Below, in pieces: positions 8,100 to 14,592 of a DNA stretch of 14,933 bases; position 1 is the stretch's first letter, and each line of letters opens with the position of its first letter. The position numbers were made by a program, and so were the translations under genes. Origin of the DNA: Deltaproteobacteria bacterium (GTDB lineage: Bacteria > Desulfobacterota > Binatia > UBA9968); contig JAJONK010000014.1 in assembly GCA_021323355.1 (NCBI GenBank), positions 1 to 14,933 on the forward strand, written 5' to 3'. Under the pieces are notes generated by a model that was given only the letters and a program-made list of their open reading frames with translations, searched no databases and was not told the DNA's origin.

Positions 8100-9653
8100 T
8101 CACACCGGCATCAGGCCATGTTTCTTCCTTGGTCGCTCTTCTCTTTTGTTGCGTAGTATCTCCAGAGAACGAATCAGCCGCTGGCGGGTCTCCGCCGGAC
8201 GAACGGCTGCGTGCGCAAACTGTTTGGACAAGGCTTCAAAGGGGCCGCTAAAGCGCTCCTGGAACTCGGCGATCTTCTCTCTGCGAGTTTGCTCCGGATC
8301 CGCCGATCGTTCGATTTCTCTTTTATAAAGAACGTTGACCGCGCCGCCGCCACCCATCACCGCGAGCTCGACCCCCGGCCAAACGAACAACTGATCGGCG
8401 CCCATTTCGCGGGTACAGAGCGCCTGTTTGGCGCCGCCATACCCCTTGCGTAAGACAACAGTGATCTTGGGCACCGTCGCCTCGGCATATGCGTAGAGCA
8501 TCTTAGCGCCGTGGCGAATGATGCCTTTTTCTTCCTGTTGTCTTCCAGGAAAAAATCCCGGTACGTCCATCAGTGTGATGATAGGAACATTGAAGGCATC
8601 GCAGAATCGGATGAAACGAGCGGCTTTATCGGATGCGTCGACATCCAAACTGCCGGCGAGAAACATTGGCTGATTCGCGACGAACCCCACCGGGTGCCCG
8701 TCCAACCTGCCGAAGCCGATCACCAGATTGCGCGCGAATTTCGCTTTCAACTCAAGAAAATCATTATCATCGACGATCGCTTTGATGACTTGAAGAATAT
8801 TGTAGGCGCGGCGCATATCATCTGGGACGATTTGGTTGAGCGAATCGAGGCTGCGCTCCGGATTATCGCTGGTGGATTTGCGCGGCGGCGGCGATTCAAA
8901 ATTGGCTGGCAAGAAACCGAGCAGCCGGCGAATTGTCGCGAGGCATTCTTGATCGCTTTTGACCACCAGGTCGGCGACGCCTGAGACTTCGGAGTGAATC
9001 TTGGCGCCACCTAACTCCTCCATGGTGACGGTCTCGCCCAGGACTTCTTTGATCACCGCCGGACCCGTGATGAACATCTGGCTGGAATTCTGGACCATTA
9101 AAACGAAATCCGTAAGCGCCGGCGAATAGGAGCCGACGCCGATACACGGCCCCATGATTGCGGAGATCTGCGGGATGCAGCCTGATGCGATACTGTTCTC
9201 GAAAAAGATCTTGCCAATGGCGGAAGTGACCGAAAGTCCCTCCTGAATTCGTGCTCCCGCGGAGTCATTAAGACCGATCAGAGGAACGCCCAGTCTGCGC
9301 GCCGTCTGAATCACGTAGGCGATCTTTTCCGCGTGGGCGCTGCCAACACTCCCGGCCATGATGGATCGATCCTGTGAGAAAACATAAACCGGGCGGCCGT
9401 CGATCTTTCCGAAACCGGTCACTACGCCGTCGGACGGCTGTTTTCGCTCTGCCATGCCGAAGTCTGTACATTGCGTTTCCGCCAGCATGAACTCCTCGAC
9501 GAACGTGCCGGGATCAAGAAGCGTCTCGACTCGTTCTCGCGCGGTGAGCCTGCCTTCGTCGGGTTGTTTGCCGGCCGCCTTTACAGCGCCTGCGACGGCT
9601 TTTTTTTCTAACGCGGTAAGTTTCTTTTCGAGATCATCTCTGGAATTAGCCAT
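8100..9653 (-). CDS. mmdA: Carboxyltransferase (alpha) subunit of methylmalonyl-CoA decarboxylase / acyl-CoA carboxylase family
   Basis: This 517-residue crotonase-fold carboxyltransferase moves CO2 between an acyl-CoA and biotin. Full-length features run from the N-terminal helix to the C-terminal KHGLMPV (KHGNIPL in relatives). The N-half shows GLNDSAGARIQEG (127-139), GPCIGVGSYSPALTDF (168-183) and MFITGPAV (193-200); the C-half shows ASDKAARFIRFCD (340-352), MDVPGFFPG (362-370), GIIRHGAKMLYAY (377-389) and KGYGGA (403-408). ATG 9653 is chosen: it has AGGA 6 nt upstream, and the open frame further upstream overlaps the beta-subunit gene and shows no homology. It follows the beta gene by 11 nt. 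Sharing an operon with OadB- and OadG-type membrane subunits points to a Na+-pumping decarboxylase rather than a propionyl-CoA carboxylase. Methylmalonyl-CoA is the likeliest substrate; glutaconyl-CoA is the alternative. The GPC loop differs from the usual GPCAGGAVYSP. Confidence 0.92.
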   Translation of the reverse strand: MANSRDDLEKKLTALEKKAVAGAVKAAGKQPDEGRLTARERVETLLDPGTFVEEFMLAETQCTDFGMAERKQPSDGVVTGFGKIDGRPVYVFSQDRSIMAGSVGSAHAEKIAYVIQTARRLGVPLIGLNDSAGARIQEGLSVTSAIGKIFFENSIASGCIPQISAIMGPCIGVGSYSPALTDFVLMVQNSSQMFITGPAVIKEVLGETVTMEELGGAKIHSEVSGVADLVVKSDQECLATIRRLLGFLPANFESPPPRKSTSDNPERSLDSLNQIVPDDMRRAYNILQVIKAIVDDNDFLELKAKFARNLVIGFGRLDGHPVGFVANQPMFLAGSLDVDASDKAARFIRFCDAFNVPIITLMDVPGFFPGRQQEEKGIIRHGAKMLYAYAEATVPKITVVLRKGYGGAKQALCTREMGADQLFVWPGVELAVMGGGGAVNVLYKREIERSADPEQTRREKIAEFQERFSGPFEALSKQFAHAAVRPAETRQRLIRSLEILRNKREERPRKKHGLMPV

Positions 9654-9664
9654 AACGGTTCCTG

Positions 9665-10810
9665 TCACCCGCCGACGATTCCCATTCCCGTGAGCACCGA
9701 CAGCATCACCGCGGCTGCAATGACGGAACCGATCTGCCCACCGGCATTGGCGCTCATCGCGTGCATCAAGAGATAATTCTTCTTGTTGTACTTCTGACCT
9801 TCCGTTTGGGCGACGCGGGCGGCCATTGGAAATGCTGAAATTCCCGCCGCGCCGATAAGCGGATTGACCTTGCCGCCGGTAAGTACGCACATCACTTTGC
9901 CGAAGAGCACCCCAACGACGGTATCCAGGCTAATGGCGATGAGGCCAAGTCCCAATACAAGCAATGTCTCCGCGCGCAGAAACTTATCCGCCTCCATGGT
10001 GGCGCCAATCGTAAGACCCAAAAGGAGAGTGATGATATTGGCAATCTCGTTTTCGGAAGCGCTTTTAAGCCGCTCCACGACACCGCTTTCTTTCATGAGA
10101 TTGCCTAACATGACAGTGCCGATCAAAGGTGTGCCGATGGGCGCGAGGATTGAAGCGAAAATCGTCACAACGATCGGGAAAAGAATCTTTGTGGTCTTTG
10201 AAACCGGCTGCCGGCTCACACCCATGACGATTTTTCTTTCTCGATCGGTGGTCAGCAAGCGCATGATCGGCGGTTGGATCAGCGGAACCAAAGACATATA
10301 GGAGTAAGCGGCAACCGAAACCGCTCCCAATAGATGCGGCGCATATTTGGAGCTGACATAAATCGCAGTGGGGCCGTCACAGGCGCCGATGATAGCAACG
10401 GCTACGGCGTCGAGCTTGTCGAAGCCCACCGCTAGAGCAAGCAGCAGAGTCAAAAAAATCCCGAACTGTCCGGCGGCGCCGAGCAAAATTATTTTCGGAT
10501 TTTCCAACAGCGGCGAAAAATCGGTCATCGCGCCGATACCCAGGAAAATGAGCACGGGAAATATCTCCGTTAGGATACCATTCTCGTAAAAGTAGCGGAG
10601 GATGCCGTGTTCATCCATCAGGCCGGCTAAGGGAATATTCACTAAAATGGCGCCGAAGCCGATGGGGAGAAGGAGGAGAGGCTCATATCCTTTGCTAATT
10701 CCAAGATAAAGCAGCAGCGAACCGATCAGGATCATGACGACATGACCTAAAGTCAGATTGCTGATCCCAAGTAAAAGACCTTGCAGGCCGGAAGCAATCG
10801 CCGATTCCAT
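9665..10810 (-). CDS. mmdB: Na+-translocating decarboxylase beta subunit (OadB/MmdB/GcdB)
   Basis: This 381-residue integral membrane protein decarboxylates carboxybiotin and couples this to Na+ export. Many hydrophobic helices cover its length. Residues known to matter in the Klebsiella oxaloacetate decarboxylase beta subunit are all placed: D145 in CDGPTAIY (D203 there), Y171 in YSYMSLVPLIQPP (Y229), N316 and S325 in NPLIGAAGISAFPMAARV (N373, S382), with matching spacing. The ATG is at 10810; a TTG one codon earlier is also possible. An AAAGG lies upstream within the end of the gene before it, 8 nt away. The length fits the shorter MmdB/GcdB type. Na+ coupling is a family property, not shown by the sequence alone. 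Confidence 0.95.
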   Translation of the reverse strand: MESAIASGLQGLLLGISNLTLGHVVMILIGSLLLYLGISKGYEPLLLLPIGFGAILVNIPLAGLMDEHGILRYFYENGILTEIFPVLIFLGIGAMTDFSPLLENPKIILLGAAGQFGIFLTLLLALAVGFDKLDAVAVAIIGACDGPTAIYVSSKYAPHLLGAVSVAAYSYMSLVPLIQPPIMRLLTTDRERKIVMGVSRQPVSKTTKILFPIVVTIFASILAPIGTPLIGTVMLGNLMKESGVVERLKSASENEIANIITLLLGLTIGATMEADKFLRAETLLVLGLGLIAISLDTVVGVLFGKVMCVLTGGKVNPLIGAAGISAFPMAARVAQTEGQKYNKKNYLLMHAMSANAGGQIGSVIAAAVMLSVLTGMGIVGG

Positions 10811-10818
10811 CAATCTAT

Positions 10819-10965
10819 CTAGCCTTTCTTCGGCGTCGTTGCTTCTGGTTTATACGGAAAAATTTTCCTAAGGAGCAGGATAAGCAAGCTTAGGCACCAC
10901 AACACCAGCATAGTTCCAGCCATGCCAATGACCGACAGCGTCCATCCGAAAGACCAGATGTCCAT
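10819..10965 (-). CDS. mmdD: Small OadG-like membrane subunit (gamma/delta) of the decarboxylase
   Basis: A 48-residue protein lies between the carrier and beta genes. It begins MDIWSFGWTLSVIGMAGTML, continues with one hydrophobic helix (about 7-32) and ends with a basic, polar tail (LLRKIFPYKPE, then TTPKKG). This is the layout of OadG-type subunits, which anchor and assemble the alpha and beta subunits in the membrane, although full-size relatives are 80 residues or more with a Pro/Ala-rich tail. ATG 10965 has the best ribosome site of the operon, GGAGG 10 nt upstream, and the TAG (10819-10821) ends 8 nt before the beta-subunit ATG. The position and topology make the call strong; the sequence alone would be weaker. 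The symbol follows the Veillonella scheme. Confidence 0.82.
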   Translation of the reverse strand: MDIWSFGWTLSVIGMAGTMLVLWCLSLLILLLRKIFPYKPEATTPKKG

Positions 10966-11010
10966 CAGTTTATTTCCTCCAAGATTGCGGTGCGTGTTTA
11001 TCGGGACGGA

Positions 11011-11226
11011 TTATTCGATTTCAGCGAGCAGTTGATCCGCTTCGACGGCCTGTCCGGCTGACACCTTCATCTCTTTGAGCACTCCGGAGGCAGGCGCAAC
11101 GACGGGTATCTCCATCTTCATCGCTTCCATCACAAGCACTACCTCGTCTTCATCGACGCGGTCTCCGACGTTTTTCTCCACCTTTAAGATTTTCCCCACC
11201 ATCGGCGCGGTAATCGGTGTCGCCAA
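11011..11226 (-). CDS. mmdC: Minimal biotin carrier protein of the decarboxylase
   Basis: This 71-residue protein is just a biotinyl domain. VMEAMKMEI (32-40) carries K37, which biotin protein ligase would modify. The arm swings carboxybiotin between the alpha and beta subunits. Both halves of the barrel are present (GKILKVEKNVGDRV and GVLKEMKVSAGQAV). It starts at TTG 11226, backed by AAGGAG 6-8 nt upstream; no ATG lies upstream of the fold. MmdC of Veillonella and the transcarboxylase 1.3S subunit are about 120-130 residues with a Pro/Ala-rich linker, which is absent here. Its size is closer to stand-alone biotin/lipoyl attachment proteins. It is the first gene of the four-gene operon. No biotin ligase gene is in the window. 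Confidence 0.92.
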   Translation of the reverse strand: MATPITAPMVGKILKVEKNVGDRVDEDEVVLVMEAMKMEIPVVAPASGVLKEMKVSAGQAVEADQLLAEIE

Positions 11227-11267
11227 GTTGATCTCCTTGATTGTTGAAGTAGCTTGAATACTGCCAT

Positions 11268-11296
11268 TTAGTAGAGTTTTAGGGTGATATTGTCAA
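11268..11296 (-). promoter_or_regulatory. Candidate sigma70-type promoter of the decarboxylase operon
   Basis: On the minus strand TTGACA (11291-11296) is a perfect -35 box. After 17 nt comes TACTAA (11268-11273), a weak -10 box. A start near 11260 would give a leader of about 35 nt with AAGGAG before the TTG start of the carrier gene. The -35 match is seen; use as a promoter is inferred. Confidence 0.5.
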
Positions 11297-11370
11297 TGCT
11301 TCTAGAGGCAAAGTTGGCCATTCGCCCGAATAACAGAGCCGCGCCTGCACCGAGTTGGCAAACCACAATT

Positions 11371-11440
11371 TTGCTTTTGCCGCCGAAGATCTCCGGTGAA
11401 AATGCTACGGCAGATCAGGTATCTCCGCCTTGCTTTTGCC
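11371..11440. repeat. Direct repeat TTGCTTTTGCC upstream of the cupin gene
   Basis: The 11-nt sequence TTGCTTTTGCC occurs at 11371-11381 and again at 11430-11440, 59 nt apart. ATCTCCG also occurs twice between them (11389-11395 and 11421-11427). The pair lies in the divergent gap between the decarboxylase operon and the cupin gene and may be a regulator site. No function is recognised, and chance is possible. Confidence 0.3.
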
Positions 11441-11486
11441 AAATCGATGCGATAGAAACCGAGCATAGTTTCCTGGGAGGGTCTAT

Positions 11487-12581
11487 ATGGCTAAACCTGC
11501 TGTTCAACAAGATGTTTCAATAGATAACATTCCATATTATGAAAAATGGCAGCTTGGGGAGGGAATCCCAGTTATCAAAACTTTCTTTGTCCAGGACTTG
11601 AGAAAGGTTGAATTAAAACCGTGGGACCGAACTGGTGGCGCCGGCGCGTTCATCAACATGGAAGGCGCGGAAGGAACCACCGGCGCTTATGTTTTGGAAA
11701 TCCCCGCCGGAAAGAGCCTTAACCCGCAGAGGCATCTCTACGAGGACATGCTTTATGTTCTCAAAGGCCGCGGCGCCACGACCATTTGGAATGACAAAGG
11801 AGCTAAGCAAACTTTTGAATGGCAAGAGGGCAGCCTTTTCGCGCTGCCGCTTAATTCTTGGTACCAGCACTTCAACGGCCAGGGCGACGAGCCAGCGCGG
11901 TTTTTCTCGGTCAACAGCATGGCCATCACTTTTAACCTTTTTCATAACGAAGACTTTATCTTCAATACGCCTCGTGACTTCGTGGATCGTTTCGACGGAG
12001 ATCCCGAATATTTCAGCGGCAAGGGCAAAGCTCATCCGGGCCGGGTTTGGGATACCAACTTTATTGCCGATGCCCGCAACTTCAAACTTGAAGAGTGGAA
12101 GGAGCGCGGCGCCGCGGGAAAAAATGTCATGCTCGAGATGGCCAATGGCTCGATGGCCGCGCATATTTCCGAATTTCCCGTTGGCACCTATAAAAAAGCC
12201 CATCGACACGGACCTGGTTTCAATGTGATGGTCATCAAAGGTCATGGCTTCTCCCTGTTCTGGAGACAAGGAGAACAACCCAAACGATATGATTGGCAGG
12301 ACGGCAGCGTTTTTACGCCGCCCGCGATGATGTTCCACCAGCATTTTAACACCGGCGCCACGGGGGCGCGTTATCTGCCGCCGCGTTTAGGCGGCATCAA
12401 GTATAGCTTGGGCGAAGGCTTCGGCGATATCACCAAGGTTGATAAAGACGTCAAGGCTGGTGGCAATCAGATTGAGTATTATGATGAGGATCCGAACATC
12501 CGAAAAATGTTCGAGGAGGAACTGGCCAAATCCGGGACAACCACGAGAATGAATCCGGATTTCTATAAGAAGCCGGCCTGA
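11487..12581 (+). CDS. Double-cupin (bicupin) protein
   Basis: This 364-residue protein has two cupin barrels and no signal peptide. Cupin 1 (about 68-145) keeps H83, E86 and H128 of the usual metal site (IPAGKSLNPQRHLYEDMLYV and NSWYQHFN), with Q81 where the first histidine of HxH is expected. Cupin 2 (about 226-295) keeps H239, H241 and H286 (AHRHGPG and MFHQHFN) but has no obvious glutamate. The pattern is that of dioxygenase- or isomerase-like bicupins; the substrate cannot be told. ATG 11487 has GGGAGG 6 nt upstream. It is a single gene, divergent from the decarboxylase operon and closed by a strong terminator 38 nt after its stop. Similar hypothetical bicupins appear in environmental proteobacteria, as I recall. 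The fold is firm and the reaction is unknown. Confidence 0.88.
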   Translation: MAKPAVQQDVSIDNIPYYEKWQLGEGIPVIKTFFVQDLRKVELKPWDRTGGAGAFINMEGAEGTTGAYVLEIPAGKSLNPQRHLYEDMLYVLKGRGATTIWNDKGAKQTFEWQEGSLFALPLNSWYQHFNGQGDEPARFFSVNSMAITFNLFHNEDFIFNTPRDFVDRFDGDPEYFSGKGKAHPGRVWDTNFIADARNFKLEEWKERGAAGKNVMLEMANGSMAAHISEFPVGTYKKAHRHGPGFNVMVIKGHGFSLFWRQGEQPKRYDWQDGSVFTPPAMMFHQHFNTGATGARYLPPRLGGIKYSLGEGFGDITKVDKDVKAGGNQIEYYDEDPNIRKMFEEELAKSGTTTRMNPDFYKKPA

Positions 12582-12618
12582 TTGGTTGTTGCCCGCCAGA
12601 ATTGGCAATCAATGTCCA

Positions 12619-12656
12619 AAGCCCTGCACGGTTTTCACCGTGCGGGGCTTTTTTTT
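12619..12656 (+). terminator. Intrinsic terminator after the cupin gene
   Basis: A 13-bp stem, AAGCCCTGCACGG against CCGTGCGGGGCTT with one T-G pair, closes a 6-nt loop (TTTTCA). It runs straight into eight T residues on the plus strand (12649-12656). It sits 38 nt after the cupin stop codon and 53 nt before the plsY start, so the cupin transcript should end here and plsY should have its own promoter. Confidence 0.93.
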
Positions 12657-12709
12657 GGCGGAGCACTGTAGTTGGTCGCGAGAGTCGTTTTTGATTTTGG
12701 TAGTTTTAA

Positions 12710-13300
12710 GTGGAAATACTTTTAATCTTGTTTGGTTATTTAATGGGATCGGTGCCGGTGGGCTTCATTCTCGGATCGAGGTCAGGGATTGATGTGAGAG
12801 AGGTCGGTAGCGGTAATGTCGGCGCGACAAATGTCGCCAGAGTAGTAGGCAAGCGTCAAGGTATCTTGACCCTGATCGCGGACACGGCGAAAGGGTTCCT
12901 TCCGGTCATTCTCGCGATGCAACTCGGGGCAAGCCTGGCCGCAACAGTTTTGGTTGGGGCGGCAGCATTTCTCGGACACCTCTATCCAATCTTTTTGAAA
13001 TTCAAGGGAGGAAAAGGGGTGGCCACGGCCTTGGGTGTTTTCTTGGCTGTAGCTCCAATGGCCACGCTGGTGTTGGTTGCGCTGTTTGCCGTTACGGTTC
13101 TAGCCAGCAGGATCGTTTCGCTAAGCTCGATTTTAACCGCAGTAGCGGCGCCGATAATATTTTGGCTGTTTTCCTACCCGCCGTTAGTAGTCGGAATGGC
13201 TGCCTTCATTGCCTTGGCAATCACATGCCGCCATCGCAGTAACATTCGGCGGATGATGAACGGAAGCGAACCTCGCTTCGGATCCGCTAGTTCTCAATGA
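12710..13300 (+). CDS. plsY: Acyl-phosphate:glycerol-3-phosphate acyltransferase PlsY
   Basis: PlsY transfers an acyl group from acyl-phosphate to glycerol-3-phosphate, making lysophosphatidate, the first step of membrane phospholipid synthesis. This 196-residue membrane protein has the family's length and three conserved loops: GSGNVGATNVARVVG (33-47), HLYPIFLKFKGGKGVATALG (90-109, phosphate-binding), and CRHRSNIRRMMNGSEPRF (173-190). Five hydrophobic segments fit the known topology. GTG 12710 is taken as the start because the YLMGSVPVGF element (10-19) must be preceded by a hydrophobic start. The ribosome site is poor (only TTTAAG). It follows a terminator, and its last 14 nt overlap the convergent lipoprotein gene. 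The partner plsX is not here. Confidence 0.97.
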   Translation: MEILLILFGYLMGSVPVGFILGSRSGIDVREVGSGNVGATNVARVVGKRQGILTLIADTAKGFLPVILAMQLGASLAATVLVGAAAFLGHLYPIFLKFKGGKGVATALGVFLAVAPMATLVLVALFAVTVLASRIVSLSSILTAVAAPIIFWLFSYPPLVVGMAAFIALAITCRHRSNIRRMMNGSEPRFGSASSQ

Positions 13301-13997
13301 TCACTTCTACCCGGCGATTCTGCCTTCGACCGTCCTCGGAATCATTGCTGGCGATCGGTGCGCGAGTGCCTAACCCTTGCGATGAAATACGCCCGCCGTT
13401 GACGCCATTGCGCTCCAGTGATTGAGCTACGGTGCTTGCCCGCCGCTCCGACAACCGCTGGTTGTAAGATTCTTGCGCGGTGCTTTCGCGGCTTGCGTGG
13501 CCTTCCACGGTGACCTTGCGATTCGGCGCTTCTCGCTGAAGGATATTGGCGATTTGATTTACCCGATCTCGCCCATCCGGGGTTAAGTCAGCGCTATCGA
13601 ATTGAAAGTTGACGTTCGGAAGATTGACCGTTACGCCTCGGCTGGTTTCTCGCGCCTCGATGTTGCGTTTTTTCAATTCATCAATCAGCGCCTGGTTTTT
13701 AGCAATCTCGGCTCGCTGCTGATCGATCGCCTTTTGCTGCTCCGCTTGTTTTATGTCCTGCCCCTGGAGTTGGTCGCCAATGAGAGCTCCTGTACCCAAG
13801 CCAAGCGCCCCGCCAATCGCCGCGCCAGCGCCGGCGTGACCGACTGCAGCGCCGACAATCCCACCGGCAGCCGCGCCGCCGAGCGCACCTATTCCGGCGC
13901 CTTTTTCGCGGGTGCTTAATGATCCACCGGAACATCCGGCTGCGATGATCGACAATACCATCACCGCTAATATTGCAAACTTAGGAGAATTGTTCAT
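13287..13997 (-). CDS. Glycine-zipper lipoprotein with OmpA-like domain
   Basis: This 236-residue protein is predicted to be an outer-membrane lipoprotein linked to the cell wall. A signal peptide ends at the lipobox AAGC (C22 lipidated). A glycine zipper (about 33-75) has GxxxG spacing and is hydrophobic, so it may insert in a membrane. A coiled coil (about 80-112) leads to an OmpA C-terminal domain (about 122-234) with NFQFDSADLTPDG (130-142), GHASREST (166-173), YNQRLSERRASTV (178-190) and the final QNRRVEVIIEN. The usual TD of GHTD, whose aspartate binds diaminopimelate, is AS here; the conserved arginine (R186) remains. It lies 45 nt after a shorter paralogue and is probably transcribed with it. 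GAGAAAG precedes ATG 13997. Confidence 0.93.
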   Translation of the reverse strand: MNNSPKFAILAVMVLSIIAAGCSGGSLSTREKGAGIGALGGAAAGGIVGAAVGHAGAGAAIGGALGLGTGALIGDQLQGQDIKQAEQQKAIDQQRAEIAKNQALIDELKKRNIEARETSRGVTVNLPNVNFQFDSADLTPDGRDRVNQIANILQREAPNRKVTVEGHASRESTAQESYNQRLSERRASTVAQSLERNGVNGGRISSQGLGTRAPIASNDSEDGRRQNRRVEVIIEN

Positions 13998-14042
13998 CGT
14001 AATCTTTCTCGATCGATGCTGTCTTGATCTGCCGATTCAAGG

Positions 14043-14381
14043 TTAGTATTCACCGGTTTTTTTGAGCTTCTCCAGGTCCTGTCTTTGCCGCTGTAACTCT
14101 GCTTGGTTGGCATCGATTTGGCGCTGCTGCTCCGACTGTTTTTGTTCCTGGCCTTGTAGTTGATCTCCAACTAAAGCGCCCGAGCCAAGACCCAGCGCGC
14201 CACCAATTGCCGCGCCCGCGCCTGGCCGTCCGACCGCCGCGCCAATGATACCGCCAACTGCAGCGCCGCCAAGCGCGCCAATCCCGGCTCCCTTTTCGCG
14301 CGTCGTCAAACCACCGCTTGAGCAACCTACAACCGTCGATAAAATACAAAAACCAAAGATGAGCGTGAGTTTGCGTTCCAT
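14043..14381 (-). CDS. Short glycine-zipper lipoprotein, paralogue of the neighbour
   Basis: This 112-residue lipoprotein shares its whole layout with the first half of the adjacent gene: a signal peptide ending in VVGC (C20), TREKGAGIGALGGAA, a glycine zipper to about residue 72, DQLQGQ, and a glutamine/lysine-rich coiled coil ending KLKK. It stops there, at TGEY, with no OmpA domain. It is the first gene of the pair. ATG 14381 has a good ribosome site, GGGAGG 6 nt upstream. The protein is likely anchored in the outer membrane and may pair with the longer paralogue through zipper or coiled coil; that is inference. Function is unknown; similar proteins are annotated as YMGG-like glycine-zipper proteins. 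Confidence 0.9.
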   Translation of the reverse strand: MERKLTLIFGFCILSTVVGCSSGGLTTREKGAGIGALGGAAVGGIIGAAVGRPGAGAAIGGALGLGSGALVGDQLQGQEQKQSEQQRQIDANQAELQRQRQDLEKLKKTGEY

Positions 14382-14430
14382 ATAACCTCCCAGTTAATCG
14401 GGGGTAAAAGGCACTCCGTAGAGTAGAACA

Positions 14431-14459
14431 AGTGTAGCAAAAGGCCGTTACCCCGGCAA
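14431..14459 (-). promoter_or_regulatory. Candidate promoter of the lipoprotein pair
   Basis: On the minus strand TTGCCG (14454-14459) and TACACT (14431-14436) are spaced by 17 nt; each matches four of six consensus positions. A start near 14424 would give a leader of about 43 nt before ATG 14381. It is a guess from spacing and position. Confidence 0.4.
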
Positions 14460-14491
14460 CTTTTGGACGCAATCACGCACCACTCGGACTT

Positions 14492-14575
14492 ATCCGTTCG
14501 GATATTTAGACTCGTTTGTCAGTTTGTTGTTAACACACCAGTCTGTTGACATCATAGACCTTATAAGTCTAGAGT
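14492..14575 (+). promoter_or_regulatory. Control region upstream of mrp with small dyads
   Basis: Three symmetrical elements lie in the gap before mrp: TATCCG-TT-CGGATA (14491-14504), the 8-nt palindrome TGTTAACA (14528-14535), and TAGAC-N7-GTCTA (14555-14571). The last resembles an IscR/Rrf2-type site (GACT..AGTC core), matching it only partly. TTGACA (14546-14551) is a perfect -35 box, but the -10 that fits (TAGAGT, 14570-14575) would start transcription on the ribosome site, so the real promoter is unsettled. Confidence 0.3.
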
Positions 14576-14592
14576 TTAACAAAGGAGTGCCA

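Noticed and set aside
9654..9890. N-terminal extension of the carboxyltransferase to position 9890
   Set aside because: The extra 79 residues lie inside the beta-subunit gene, are Arg-rich and unlike the family; ATG 9653 has a ribosome site and starts the known fold.
11613..12344. Long open frame of 243 codons on the minus strand
   Set aside because: It is wholly antisense to the bicupin gene, shows no recognisable domain and has no ribosome site; a shadow of codon bias.
12586..12792. Small plus-strand frame between the cupin gene and plsY
   Set aside because: It reads straight through the strong terminator hairpin and overlaps plsY in another frame.
14546..14575. TTGACA-18-TAGAGT promoter for mrp
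   Set aside because: Transcription would begin at about 14582, on the ribosome site itself, leaving almost no leader; possible only if translation starts without it.
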